Shown: piece after piece, positions 26,683 through 35,201 of the stretch | How the letters are laid out: every line of letters starts with the position of its first letter | Numbering within the stretch: the first letter of the stretch is position 1 | From: Dehalococcoidia bacterium UBA2991 | GTDB taxonomy: Bacteria > Chloroflexota > Dehalococcoidia > Tepidiformales > Tepidiformaceae | Direction of reading: 5' to 3' | Length of the DNA: 64,000 bases | Assembly: GCA_002346645.1 (NCBI GenBank) | Contig: DEAD01000014.1 | Span: 6,522-70,521 of the forward strand | Position numbers and translations under genes: made by a program | Notes under the pieces: model-generated | The model's database searches: none | Told to the model about the DNA's origin: nothing | The model's input: only the letters and a program-made list of their open reading frames with translations

Positions 26683-28218
26683 TCAGTGGATCCGGCCCGC
26701 GTAGTCGATATCATCCTCGAAATCTTCTTCCTCTTCGTGACGCGGGCCACGGCGACGGCGCTTCCGCTGTGGCTCTTCCTCGCGAGTAGGGAGGACATCC
26801 TCCGCAAAGCGAATAGCGGTGGGGCGCTCCTCAGGCACTACACGGGTAGGTACCTGATACTCCTCACCCTCATCGTCATCTTTGTCGAACTCCTCTTCTC
26901 CATAGCCCTCTGCTTCCCGGGTTTCCTCGTCAGGAATTTCCATTTCGGCAAGAGCTGCAGTAAAGACAAAGTCCTCTTCTTCCTCCGCTTGGGCAACACC
27001 AGCAGGAGCCTCGGCAACAACTGCTGCCGGAACTGCGACGGGTGGACGGGGTACCTCAATCTCAATGGGGGGGAGCGGCTCATCAGGCAGCTGAAGGATG
27101 TCGAGATCCGGCTCAGTACCCGGAGGGAACGCATCAAAAGCAGCAGGAGCCTCCACTATGGCGTCATCTCCTTCCTCACGCTCAGCTCCAGTCTGGCTTC
27201 GAATGCTAATTCGATACCCGGAAAGCTTGGCTGCCAAGCGAGCATTCTGGCCCTCCTTCCCTATTGCGAGAGAGAGCATGGAATCAGGCACAACAATGAT
27301 GGCTTCGCGTGTGTCCTCATCGAGATGGACATCAACAACCTGGGCTGGGCTTAATGCATTGGTTACAAAGCTGACCGGATCCGGATCCCACTTGATTATG
27401 TCGACCCGCTCACCGCCGAGCTCGTTAACAACATTTTGAATACGAGAGCCTCTCATCCCAACACAGGCACCAATCGGATCGACGCTGGCTGCACGAGCAT
27501 GTACGGCAACTTTGCTGCGATAACCGCCTTCACGAGCAATCGCCTTGATTTCAATACGGCCCTGGGAGACTTCTGGAACCTCGACTTCGAGCAGCCGCCG
27601 GAGGAGGAGGCGATGACCCCGGCTAACTATTACCTGAGGACCCTTCACCTCGTCGTTGACCTCTAAGAGAAGTACTTTGACTCGCTGGCCTGCTCGCAGG
27701 TGCTCATTCCGCACCATTTCGCTTCCAGGCAAAAGTGCTTCGGTACCACGTCCGATTTCGACTGTGGCCTGCCGGGCCTCCACCCGCTGGACATTGGCCA
27801 GAAGCACCTCGCCCTGCTTATCAGCGTATTCTTCATAAACAGCACCACGCTCTGCCTCACGTAGGCGCTGCAGCACAACTTGCTTAGCAGTCTGAGCAGC
27901 AATGCGCCCCGCATTCTCGGGAGGCTTGACCTCAAACTCTAGAACGTCATCGATTTGGGCATCGGGTTTGTATCGACGTGCTTCCTCGATCTCCATCTCG
28001 AGATCTGAGTCTTCAACAACACGAACAGCGGTCTTTTCAATAAAGGCGCTTATTTCGCCAGTTTCTCCAGAGATACGAACATGTACCTCGGGCCCTTCCT
28101 CGCCATCGCGCCGATAGGCTGAGGCAAGAGCTGCCTCTACCGCCTGGAAGATAACCTCTCGAGCGAGGTTCTTTTCTGCGGCCAGCTGACTGATCGCAAG
28201 CAGGAAATCGTTCTTCAT
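26683..28218 (-). CDS. nusA: Transcription termination/antitermination factor NusA
   Basis: 511 residues: N-terminal RNA-polymerase-binding domain, S1 domain (RVKVLLLEVNDEVKGPQVIVSR region), and KH1/KH2 with GACVGMRGSRIQNVVNELGG and AIGKEGQNARLAAKLSGYRI. Residues after about 350 form a Pro/Glu/Asp-rich low-complexity tail with one Arg/Lys cluster instead of the AR repeats of proteobacteria. No rimP precedes it; recG is upstream after a 196-nt gap with a TGC-TATAGT promoter. A terminator-like hairpin lies just before the ATG, with no ribosome site in the usual position. Confidence 0.96.
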   Translation of the reverse strand: MKNDFLLAISQLAAEKNLAREVIFQAVEAALASAYRRDGEEGPEVHVRISGETGEISAFIEKTAVRVVEDSDLEMEIEEARRYKPDAQIDDVLEFEVKPPENAGRIAAQTAKQVVLQRLREAERGAVYEEYADKQGEVLLANVQRVEARQATVEIGRGTEALLPGSEMVRNEHLRAGQRVKVLLLEVNDEVKGPQVIVSRGHRLLLRRLLEVEVPEVSQGRIEIKAIAREGGYRSKVAVHARAASVDPIGACVGMRGSRIQNVVNELGGERVDIIKWDPDPVSFVTNALSPAQVVDVHLDEDTREAIIVVPDSMLSLAIGKEGQNARLAAKLSGYRISIRSQTGAEREEGDDAIVEAPAAFDAFPPGTEPDLDILQLPDEPLPPIEIEVPRPPVAVPAAVVAEAPAGVAQAEEEEDFVFTAALAEMEIPDEETREAEGYGEEEFDKDDDEGEEYQVPTRVVPEERPTAIRFAEDVLPTREEEPQRKRRRRGPRHEEEEDFEDDIDYAGRIH

Positions 28219-28229
28219 GTTCGCTCAAC

Positions 28230-28254
28230 AAAAAAGGCGGGCTATGCGCCCACC
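28230..28254 (-). terminator. Terminator-like hairpin in the nusA leader
   Basis: On the minus strand a GGGC/GCCC stem with a 5-nt loop, extended by GG/CC across one A-C mismatch, is followed at once by six T (28235-28230) and lies 11 nt before the nusA ATG. It is downstream of the probable nusA promoter, so it is more likely an attenuator than the end of recG. Confidence 0.6.
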
Positions 28255-28278
28255 TCTCCAAAAGGATTGGTCTCTTGA

Positions 28279-28287
28279 ACTATAGCA
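28279..28287 (-). promoter_or_regulatory. Putative nusA promoter, extended -10 (TGC-TATAGT)
   Basis: TGCTATAGT on the minus strand is an extended -10 element and nearly the same as the one before ftsH (TGCTATACT, within a shared TCTGCTATA). It predicts a leader of about 50 nt containing the terminator-like hairpin. Confidence 0.55.
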
Positions 28288-28414
28288 GACATGCTGTCAG
28301 CAATCTCCCAAACACTAAAGGCTTGCGAGCCCAGTGTTCCGCAGAAACTGCTCCTAAACCCTGAATGAGGGCTCTTGGCACTGCAGCGACCCAGTTAAGA
28401 TAACAACCCCAGTG

Positions 28415-30856
28415 TCAGTTCGGCTCAGTGGCAGTTTCAAGGAAGGGCTTAGCGCTAATGGCAACCCCGCGGTGCGCGGGCTCCTGTAGGAAAGGGTCCC
28501 GCGCCAAGATGCGATGGGCCATTTTGCGTGCCTCGACCAAAAGATCGCGATCAGTGATACGAGCAACCCGGAGCATGCCGTTACCGCCGCTCTGTGCCAT
28601 ACCCCAGGCCTCCCCTTCACCGCGCATCTCGAGGTCGACCTCTGCTAGTTCAAAGCCATCAGTAGTTCGCTCCATGGCGCGAAGCCGGTTCTGTGCCTCC
28701 GGACTAGGCTCCTCGTCGCTACTGAAAAGAAGGCAGTAGCCCTGCCGATTAGAACGCCCGACCCGTCCCCGAAACTGATGGAGCTGACTGAGGCCAAAAC
28801 GCTCTGCACCTTCTATGACAATAGTGGTGGCATTGGGGACATCAATGCCAACCTCCACCACACTCGTTGAGACGAGTATCTGGGTTTCACCCGCACTGAA
28901 GCGGCCCATTACATCGTCTTTCTGGCGGCCACGCATGCGCCCGTGCAAAAGGTCAAGACGGTAGGCAGCGAAGGGGCCAGTGCGAAGCCGTTCGAACTCC
29001 TCTTCGGCGGAGCGTAAATCAAGGACCTCAGACTCATCGACAAGGGGACAAATCACGAAGGCTTGCTCCCCCTCGTCTAAACGTTCCCGAAGGAAGTCAT
29101 ATGCCTCGGCTCGTTCCCCAGGTTCAACCCAGGTTGTTCGCACTGGCTTGCGCCCAGGTGGCAGCTCATTAATTGTCGAAACCTCGAGGTCACCGTAGAC
29201 AGTGAGGGCAAGGGTGCGCGGAATCGGTGTGGCTGTCATGACGAGGAGGTGTGGATTGGAACTCTTCTGGCGGAGGCGTGCGCGCTGATCTACTCCAAAC
29301 CGATGCTGTTCATCGATAACCGCGAGCGCAAGGCGAGGCAACTCGACAGCATCTTCGATTATGGCGTGGGTACCAATAACAACATCCGCACCTCCATGGG
29401 CAGCCGCCGCTCGTGCACGTGCCTTCTCCGCAACCGTGCGAGACCCAGTGAGAAGAGCCGCCCGCAGCGGTCGCTGATCGAGCCAATCCGGTGCAAACAT
29501 ACCTTCGAAAGCGGACTCCCCACCGCCAAGAAGAGTAGTGAACGAACGGTAATGCTGTTCGGCAAGAATCTCGGTAGGAGCCATCAGGGCAGCTTGCTTC
29601 CCTGCGGCTACGGCAGCGAGCATCGCAGCAAAAGCGACCACCGTTTTACCACTACCAACATCCCCCTGAAGTAAGCGAAGCATCGGGACGGGCTTTGCGA
29701 TGTCACGCAAAATCTCGCTAAGAGCATGGCTCTGGGCGGGAGTGAGACTGAACGGCAGAGAACCAAGGTAACCCTGGAGACGATCCCTAAAGTCGAGTTC
29801 AGAGGCTTTCTGGGCCTGCTGCCAGATGGCGCGGCGTTGTAGCACAGCCACCTGGATAGAAAGGAATTCCCCTAAGGCTAGCCGCCTTCGGGCATTATCC
29901 GCAGCCTCTAAATCCTCTGGCATGTGGTAGGTGCGCACACAATCTGCGTAGGACTCCAGGCTTTTGTCTTCGACAAGCCACCCGGGAATGGGATCGGGCA
30001 ACCGGTCCGCAATCTTTTCAAGGCCAAAACCAACTGCGCGACGGATCGTTCGCTGACCAAGCCCCTGCGTGCCGGGATAGATTGGGAGAAGACGACCCGG
30101 ACGCATAATGGTCGAGTCGAAAGGTTCATATTCGGGCGGGTTTGCCATCTGAAGGCGGCCCCGGTAAAGGGTGACGGTACCCGAAACAGCAAGTTCCTCC
30201 CCCTCCTTCAATCCGCGATGTACCCACGGCATATTGAACCAGACAATTCGAAGGGAGCCGGAACCGTCATTGATAACAGCCTCACTACCACGCACACGCC
30301 TCCCATAGCGCATTTGGCCAGTCGAGATAATGGTTCCTACAACTGTTTGGGGGAGCCCGTCAGATTCCACCTCTGAGATGCGCCGAACATCCGTGAAGTC
30401 TCGAAAGCGGCGAGGAAACAAGAGGGCAGCATCGCGGATGGTAGTCACACCAAGCTTCTCAAAACGCTCAGCAGCACTCTTCCCAATACCAGGTAGCCGG
30501 GTCACTGGATCATCAAGGCCAATCGTCCGCTTGCCAGCTGTCTTGACGGCAACATTGCGGGGAGCAATCTCCGATTCCCCGGTTTGCCCAGTTGCAGATA
30601 TAGCGCGCTCCAGCCATTTTCGTCGTCCCTGAGAAGTAAGGGCCCGATAGCCGCCACCACGCTGCAAGCCGCGAATTCGCTCATACAGGGGATGCTTACG
30701 AGCTATTACGCCCTCCTCGATCATTCGAATGAGAAGCGTATCTAGGCCAGCTTCCACCTCGCTGTTGGCAGCACCCGCCTCCAACTCACGTCTAAAGAGA
30801 GCACAAAGTCGGGAAAGCTCAGAGTCAGTGGACGTCGGAGAGGATTCCGAGGACAA
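28415..30856 (-). CDS. recG: ATP-dependent DNA helicase RecG
   Basis: 813 residues. An N-terminal helical extension is followed by the OB-fold wedge domain (about 195-280), then SF2 helicase motifs: Walker A LLQGDVGSGKT, DEQH box VIDEQHRFGV, motif III MTATPIPRTLA and motif VI QFRGRVGRSNRQGYC. It reverses stalled forks and processes recombination intermediates. TTG start at 30856, 5 nt after the degV stop, with GGAG upstream, so it is co-transcribed with degV. Confidence 0.96.
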   Translation of the reverse strand: MSSESSPTSTDSELSRLCALFRRELEAGAANSEVEAGLDTLLIRMIEEGVIARKHPLYERIRGLQRGGGYRALTSQGRRKWLERAISATGQTGESEIAPRNVAVKTAGKRTIGLDDPVTRLPGIGKSAAERFEKLGVTTIRDAALLFPRRFRDFTDVRRISEVESDGLPQTVVGTIISTGQMRYGRRVRGSEAVINDGSGSLRIVWFNMPWVHRGLKEGEELAVSGTVTLYRGRLQMANPPEYEPFDSTIMRPGRLLPIYPGTQGLGQRTIRRAVGFGLEKIADRLPDPIPGWLVEDKSLESYADCVRTYHMPEDLEAADNARRRLALGEFLSIQVAVLQRRAIWQQAQKASELDFRDRLQGYLGSLPFSLTPAQSHALSEILRDIAKPVPMLRLLQGDVGSGKTVVAFAAMLAAVAAGKQAALMAPTEILAEQHYRSFTTLLGGGESAFEGMFAPDWLDQRPLRAALLTGSRTVAEKARARAAAAHGGADVVIGTHAIIEDAVELPRLALAVIDEQHRFGVDQRARLRQKSSNPHLLVMTATPIPRTLALTVYGDLEVSTINELPPGRKPVRTTWVEPGERAEAYDFLRERLDEGEQAFVICPLVDESEVLDLRSAEEEFERLRTGPFAAYRLDLLHGRMRGRQKDDVMGRFSAGETQILVSTSVVEVGIDVPNATTIVIEGAERFGLSQLHQFRGRVGRSNRQGYCLLFSSDEEPSPEAQNRLRAMERTTDGFELAEVDLEMRGEGEAWGMAQSGGNGMLRVARITDRDLLVEARKMAHRILARDPFLQEPAHRGVAISAKPFLETATEPN

Positions 30857-30861
30857 CCCTA

Positions 30862-31704
30862 TTAGCTCCGCCGCACCGCACAGAAACCGAGCGCTTTAGG
30901 GCCCATATAGGCGCCAACAGTGGGTCCAGTTTGGATTACTTCAATACGAGTATGGGGCAGGCGGGGGGAAATCCGTTCTATGAGATCCCGAGCACCAGAA
31001 TCGTCATCTGAATAGATTAAAAACAGGGTCTCCATGTTGAGGTCTTCTAGGATTTCCTCTTCGATCCGCTTGATTGCCTTTTCTCGAGAGCGGACGCGAG
31101 CCAAGGGGGCGACCTCTCCCCCCTCCAAATGGAGAATCGGCTTGAATCGGAGTGCACCTCCCACCAAGGCAGCAGCCCGTCCGAGGCGACCACCTTTCTG
31201 GAGGTACTCCAACGTATCGACGGCGACGATGACACGGCTACGCGCCATGACGCTGCGGGCGACAGCAGTTACCTCTTCGAGTGGGGCCCCTTTTCGAGCA
31301 TGAGCAGCAGCCGCCTCAACTACAGCCCGAAGACCAACCCCCGCGGTGTAGGAGTCAAGAAGCTCAACCCTAGTGGTCCCCAAATCGCTGGTTTCGCTGG
31401 CGACGGAAGCAGAATTGAGAGTGCCAGAAAGCTTCGATGAGACGTGAATGGATGCTATGTCATCGCCTTCACCGGCGACCTCACGGTAGACCGTAGCGAA
31501 GTCCTCGACACTTGGCTGACTGGTCTTGGGGAACTCTGGGGAGCTAACTAGGCGGTCGTAGAACTCACTAGGACTGATATCGACACGGTCCCGAAAGACC
31601 TCCTCGCCAAATGCAACTAGAAGGGGAACCACCCTAACTCCTAACTCGGAGGCTTCCCCGGGACTGATATCACTTGTGGAATCGGTTACTACCTGCACTG
31701 CCAT
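30862..31704 (-). CDS. DegV-family fatty-acid-binding protein (FakB-like)
   Basis: 280 residues. It shows the two-domain DegV fold with VQVVTDSTSDIS at the N-terminus, FPKTSQPSVEDF, and LDSYTAGVGLRAVV. DegV/FakB proteins hold a fatty acid and present it to the kinase FakA, whose gene is 1 kb away, so the pair is probably functional together. ATG 31704 is chosen because the family starts here; a TATACT at 31730-31735 predicts a 20-nt leader with GAGGG. The longer frame to 31797 would run into the promoter. Confidence 0.9.
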   Translation of the reverse strand: MAVQVVTDSTSDISPGEASELGVRVVPLLVAFGEEVFRDRVDISPSEFYDRLVSSPEFPKTSQPSVEDFATVYREVAGEGDDIASIHVSSKLSGTLNSASVASETSDLGTTRVELLDSYTAGVGLRAVVEAAAAHARKGAPLEEVTAVARSVMARSRVIVAVDTLEYLQKGGRLGRAAALVGGALRFKPILHLEGGEVAPLARVRSREKAIKRIEEEILEDLNMETLFLIYSDDDSGARDLIERISPRLPHTRIEVIQTGPTVGAYMGPKALGFCAVRRS

Positions 31705-31729
31705 GGTATTCAGCCCTCTATTAACTTGC

Positions 31730-31735
31730 AGTATA
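31730..31735 (-). promoter_or_regulatory. Putative degV-recG -10 box (TATACT)
   Basis: TATACT on the minus strand, 25 nt upstream of the degV ATG. It diverges from the rpe promoter 36 nt away. Confidence 0.55.
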
Positions 31736-31770
31736 CCCGCGCCGCTCTGCGACTTGCGCCACCAAAGAGA

Positions 31771-31776
31771 TAGAAT
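31771..31776 (+). promoter_or_regulatory. Putative rpe -10 box (TAGAAT)
   Basis: TAGAAT ends 6 nt before ATG 31783. There is no Shine-Dalgarno, so a leaderless mRNA is predicted. Confidence 0.65.
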
Positions 31777-31782
31777 CGCTGC

Positions 31783-32451
31783 ATGCGCGCTGTCCAACTC
31801 GCCCCTTCAATCCTGACTGCTGACTTTGGACGGCTCGCAGATGAAGTTCGAGCAGCGGAAGAGGGTGGGGCCGACCTGCTCCACTTAGATGTGATGGATG
31901 GCCACTTCGTGCCTAACATCACATTCGGCCACGCGGTGGTAGAGGAACTACGGAAGGTAACTTCTCTTCGCTTTGATATCCATCTGATGGTTTCAAAACC
32001 TGAAGAACACGTGGCTTTCTATACTGAAGCGGCAGACGTGGTGAATTTCCACGTGGAAGCCACTGACCACATCAACCGGACACTCGACCTAATCCGGCGA
32101 GGGGGAGCAGAGGCAGGCGTATGTCTGAACCCCGGGACACCGTTGGCTGCAATCGAAGAGTCGCTACCAACGGTGGACCAGGTAATGGTAATGACCATCA
32201 ATCCTGGTTGGGGAGGACAGCAACTTATCCCTTCCCAACTGGACAAGGTAACCAGACTTCGTGCGCAGCTGGACAAGGGTGGGCATCGGGCCCGCATCGA
32301 AATCGACGGAGGTGTAAAGGTCGAGAACGCTGCAGCCTGCGCAGCAGCTGGAGCTGACGTGCTTGTGTGTGGAAGCAGCGTCTACAACGAACAGGCAAGC
32401 GTAGCGGAGAACCTCATGTCGCTAAGAGCGGCGTTAGCAAAGACGAGCTAG
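31783..32451 (+). CDS. rpe: Ribulose-phosphate 3-epimerase
   Basis: 222-residue TIM barrel interconverting ribulose-5-P and xylulose-5-P. It shows LAPSILTADFGRLADEV, the metal/catalytic DVMDGHFVPNITFG, MTINPGWGGQQ and EIDGGVKVENA blocks. It serves the pentose phosphate pathway. Its stop overlaps that of the convergent rpmB by 4 nt. Confidence 0.96.
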   Translation: MRAVQLAPSILTADFGRLADEVRAAEEGGADLLHLDVMDGHFVPNITFGHAVVEELRKVTSLRFDIHLMVSKPEEHVAFYTEAADVVNFHVEATDHINRTLDLIRRGGAEAGVCLNPGTPLAAIEESLPTVDQVMVMTINPGWGGQQLIPSQLDKVTRLRAQLDKGGHRARIEIDGGVKVENAAACAAAGADVLVCGSSVYNEQASVAENLMSLRAALAKTS

Positions 32452-32660
32452 GCGCTCTTCGAGAGCGTACGGAGACAGCGCGTGCATATATTTAGGCGCT
32501 TCCAGACCCCATCTATAAAGACCCGTTGTTTGTTTACATTGGGACGAAGCTGGCGGGGCTTTGAAGGAGCTTTGCGCTCCCAGCGGCCACCATGCCGATG
32601 GCGGATGTGCCGACCGAACGTAGTCGTTTTTCCGCAAACATCGCAGGCACCGCTGGCCAT
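32448..32660 (-). CDS. rpmB: 50S ribosomal protein bL28, zinc-binding form
   Basis: 70 residues: MASGACDVCGKTTTFGRHI at the start, then SKPRQLRPNVNKQ and NICTRCLRTL. The two CxxC pairs (Cys6/Cys9 and the C-terminal CTRC) mark the zinc-ribbon C+ form. ATG 32660 follows a GAGGAAG leader; the longer frame to 32711 is non-conserved. It stands alone between rpe and fakA on the opposite strand, although it neighbours fakA/recG in many genomes. Confidence 0.95.
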   Translation of the reverse strand: MASGACDVCGKTTTFGRHIRHRHGGRWERKAPSKPRQLRPNVNKQRVFIDGVWKRLNICTRCLRTLSKSA

Positions 32661-32741
32661 GGGTCTCACTTCCTCGAGAGGCTGGACGCCGATGCTAGCA
32701 CCGCTTCCCATTAGCAGCTATCTAGGAAGAGGACTGGCGGT

Positions 32742-34337
32742 ATGAACAGCGCGAAACTGGATGGACTCGAACTGCGGGACGCAATCAAGTCGGCAACGGA
32801 CTACTTAACTCAATCAGCGAAGGCAGTCGACGCAATCAATGTATTCCCCATTCCCGATGGAGATACCGGCTCGAACATGGCAGCGACGATGAGCGAAGCA
32901 TGTAATTACATACTCGCACTGGAGAAGCCACTTACAGCAGATCAGGTACTGGCAACCCTCGCTCGCGGAGGGCTATACGGGGGCAGGGGCAACTCAGGAG
33001 TGATCCTTTCGCAGGCGCTACTGGGATTAGCAAAGGGAGTAGGGGAGGCAGATGAATTAAACGGAAGCATGCTTTCCAAGGGACTTCAGGCAGCAGCAGA
33101 TGCCGCTTACACGGCAGTCTCAGAGCCTGTCGAGGGAACTATGCTTACCGTCCTGCGAGCAGCAGCAACTGGGGCACACAAGCGGTCAGAGGGAACCATC
33201 CTTGAGGTACTGAATGAAGCTCTCGCAGAGGCAGAGCGGGCCCAAGAGAGAACAATCGACCAACTGCCAGCACTGCGGGAGGCCGGGGTGCGAGACGCCG
33301 GAGGCGAAGGGGTCTGCGTATTGCTTCGTGGGTTAGTAGCAGCGATACGGAAAGAACTTCCTCCCCCAGTCATGATCCCCGAAAAACCGCTGGCAATGCT
33401 TCCAGGCCATGTCGACGATGGCTTCGGGTACTGCACAGAATTCGTTTTAGTTGCTGGAGAGAATGCGGTCGACGTGGAGGGATTACGGCAACATACCGAA
33501 AAGGAAGGGTACGGCTCGGTTGTGATTGTGGGGGACGAACAAGCCCTACGAGTTCATGCACATACGAACGAGCCGGAAAAGTTGCTCCAGGAAGCTGGGG
33601 TTTTCGGTGAGCTAACCCGTCCGAAGTTTGAGGACATGACTGCTCAGTTCGTACGCTTCCGAGAGGCAGGGAGCGGTGCCGGTTTAAAGGTGGGGCTGCT
33701 TGCCCTTAGCAGCAGCACAGGCTTCGACGAAATCTTTGAAAGTCTAGGGGCTAATGTTTTGCGGCTTGAGGCTATCGTCAAACCTGCAGCTGGTGATATC
33801 GCCACAGCTGCAGACAAACTGGGGCCAGCTGACGTGATTGTTTTACCCAACCACAAGAACGCTATCCCCGCAGCAGAGCAAGCGGTAAAGCTAGCGCGTT
33901 GCAAATTACACGTTGCCCCTTCGCTCTCACTGCCACAGGGAGCTGCCGCTGCAATTGCCTTTAACGGACAGTCGACAACAAAAGAAAACATGGACGCACT
34001 AACCGAAGCACTCCAAGGCACACGCACTGTTGAGGTGTCGAGAGCAGTGGCAAATCGGATGACAGGCGGGGTAGAGGTACGTAAAGGGGACTCGATCACG
34101 CTAGTCGATGGAAGGATTATTGCAAGCACGGAGAACGCTACGGAAGCGCTACTGACAGGGCTACTAGAGGCAGAAGCCGGGAATGCCACCATTGTAACTA
34201 TCTACATAGGAGCAGAATTCGAGGGCTCTCTAGAGGAATTAGCAGAGCGCTGCGAGGGGACATTGGGAGGAGTGGAATTGGAGCTCATTAAGGGCGGCCA
34301 GCCACTGTACGAACTAGTGGCATCAGTCGAGGAGTAA
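32742..34337 (+). CDS. fakA: Fatty acid kinase subunit A (DAK phosphatase/DhaL-domain protein)
   Basis: 531 residues. The N-terminal DhaL kinase domain has FPIPDGDTGSNMAATM (metal-binding Asp cluster) and GGRGNSGVILSQAL. The middle and C-terminal domains are DegV-like and match the FakA architecture (VDDGFGYCTEFVL; VLPNHKNAIPAAEQAV). It phosphorylates FakB-bound fatty acids, feeding PlsX/PlsY phospholipid synthesis. The DegV/FakB partner gene lies at 30.9-31.7 kb. It ends 8 nt from the convergent rplS. Confidence 0.9.
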   Translation: MNSAKLDGLELRDAIKSATDYLTQSAKAVDAINVFPIPDGDTGSNMAATMSEACNYILALEKPLTADQVLATLARGGLYGGRGNSGVILSQALLGLAKGVGEADELNGSMLSKGLQAAADAAYTAVSEPVEGTMLTVLRAAATGAHKRSEGTILEVLNEALAEAERAQERTIDQLPALREAGVRDAGGEGVCVLLRGLVAAIRKELPPPVMIPEKPLAMLPGHVDDGFGYCTEFVLVAGENAVDVEGLRQHTEKEGYGSVVIVGDEQALRVHAHTNEPEKLLQEAGVFGELTRPKFEDMTAQFVRFREAGSGAGLKVGLLALSSSTGFDEIFESLGANVLRLEAIVKPAAGDIATAADKLGPADVIVLPNHKNAIPAAEQAVKLARCKLHVAPSLSLPQGAAAAIAFNGQSTTKENMDALTEALQGTRTVEVSRAVANRMTGGVEVRKGDSITLVDGRIIASTENATEALLTGLLEAEAGNATIVTIYIGAEFEGSLEELAERCEGTLGGVELELIKGGQPLYELVASVEE

Positions 34338-34345
34338 GAACAGCT

Positions 34346-34690
34346 TTATCTACGTTCCTTAATACGGGCTGCTCGCCCAGTAAGGCCGCGCAAATACGAA
34401 AGATTCTTTCGGCGAACCTTGCCCTGCCGGACAACTTCTACCCTGTCAAGACGCGGGCTATGGAGGGGAAAGGTGCGCTCAACCCCAACACCACTTGCAA
34501 CCTTCCGGACAGTGAAGTTCGAGGCCATCCCTTTCCGGCGCTTACGAATCACCACTCCCTCGAAGACCTGAACCCTCTCCTTATCGCCCTCAACCACCTT
34601 TGCGTAGACACGCACGGTATCCCCACTGCCAAAATCTGGCAGGTCCTCACGAGGAGTTGCTTTAGTCAGGGCATCGAGTTCGTACGACAT
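34346..34690 (-). CDS. rplS: 50S ribosomal protein bL19
   Basis: 114 residues with the bL19 core FGSGDTVRVYAKVVEGDKER, FEGVVIRKRRKG and the C-terminal LSYLRGLTGRAARIKER. It sits at the 30S-50S interface. ATG 34690 is the conserved start, and the extra open frame to 34750 covers a leader hairpin. It follows dut after 69 nt on the same strand. trmD and rpsP, common partners, are not present. Confidence 0.95.
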   Translation of the reverse strand: MSYELDALTKATPREDLPDFGSGDTVRVYAKVVEGDKERVQVFEGVVIRKRRKGMASNFTVRKVASGVGVERTFPLHSPRLDRVEVVRQGKVRRKNLSYLRGLTGRAARIKERR

Positions 34691-34717
34691 GAATGATCTC
34701 TGCTGGAAACTGTGAGT

Positions 34718-34746
34718 CCATAAGGTAGGGCACCTACTCCCTATGG
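34718..34746 (-). promoter_or_regulatory. Two-part hairpin in the rplS leader
   Basis: Outer CCATA/TATGG (5 bp) and inner GTAGG/CCTAC (5 bp, 3-nt loop), separated by a small asymmetric internal loop, lie 28-56 nt upstream of the rplS ATG with no U-tract. The position fits a ribosomal-protein leader motif such as those known upstream of rplS in other phyla. Homology to these is untested. Confidence 0.45.
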
Positions 34747-34759
34747 CCAACGGTCACAG

Positions 34760-35194
34760 TCAGCGACCGGTACTGCCGTGTCCTCCAGCACCGCGCTGGG
34801 TCTTAGAAAGCTCTTCCCGTAACACAAAATTGACGGCAGCAAGATGAGTAATTACGAGCTGAGCTACCCGGTCCCCATGCTCAACCACATGGCTAACCTC
34901 AGGATTGAGGGTGTACATGCTAATGAAAAGTTCCCCTCGATAATCTGCATCTAGAGTTCCGAAGCTCGAGAGAATTCCCTGGCTGGCAAGCCCGCTGCGA
35001 GGTCGAATCTGAACATCAAGGCCAGGGGGAACTGCGAAAGCAAGCCCAGTAGGAATACGAACAGGGAAATTCCCAACCCTGACAGGAGCGTCTGGGAGGC
35101 AAGCGTAGAGATCGTATCCAGAAGCATTTGCGCTTGCCTTTTCAGGAAGACGCCCCCCCTCGCGCAGCAGCCTGATGTCGATCTCATCCATCAC
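34760..35194 (-). CDS. dut: dUTP diphosphatase
   Basis: 144 residues of the trimeric dUTPase family: motif 1 ASGYDLYACLPD, motif 2 RPRSGLASQGI, motif 3 GTLDADYRGEL (catalytic Asp), motif 4 RVAQLVI and the flexible C-terminal motif 5 GAGGHGSTGR. It removes dUTP and supplies dUMP. The start may be 35194 or 35191 (tandem ATG), 7 nt after cofE. Confidence 0.96.
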   Translation of the reverse strand: MMDEIDIRLLREGGRLPEKASANASGYDLYACLPDAPVRVGNFPVRIPTGLAFAVPPGLDVQIRPRSGLASQGILSSFGTLDADYRGELFISMYTLNPEVSHVVEHGDRVAQLVITHLAAVNFVLREELSKTQRGAGGHGSTGR

Positions 35195-35201
35195 TTTGGG
35201 C

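Noticed and set aside
26686..27354. 222-codon open frame on the plus strand
   Set aside because: Antisense to the low-complexity 3' half of nusA, where stop codons are rare in all frames.
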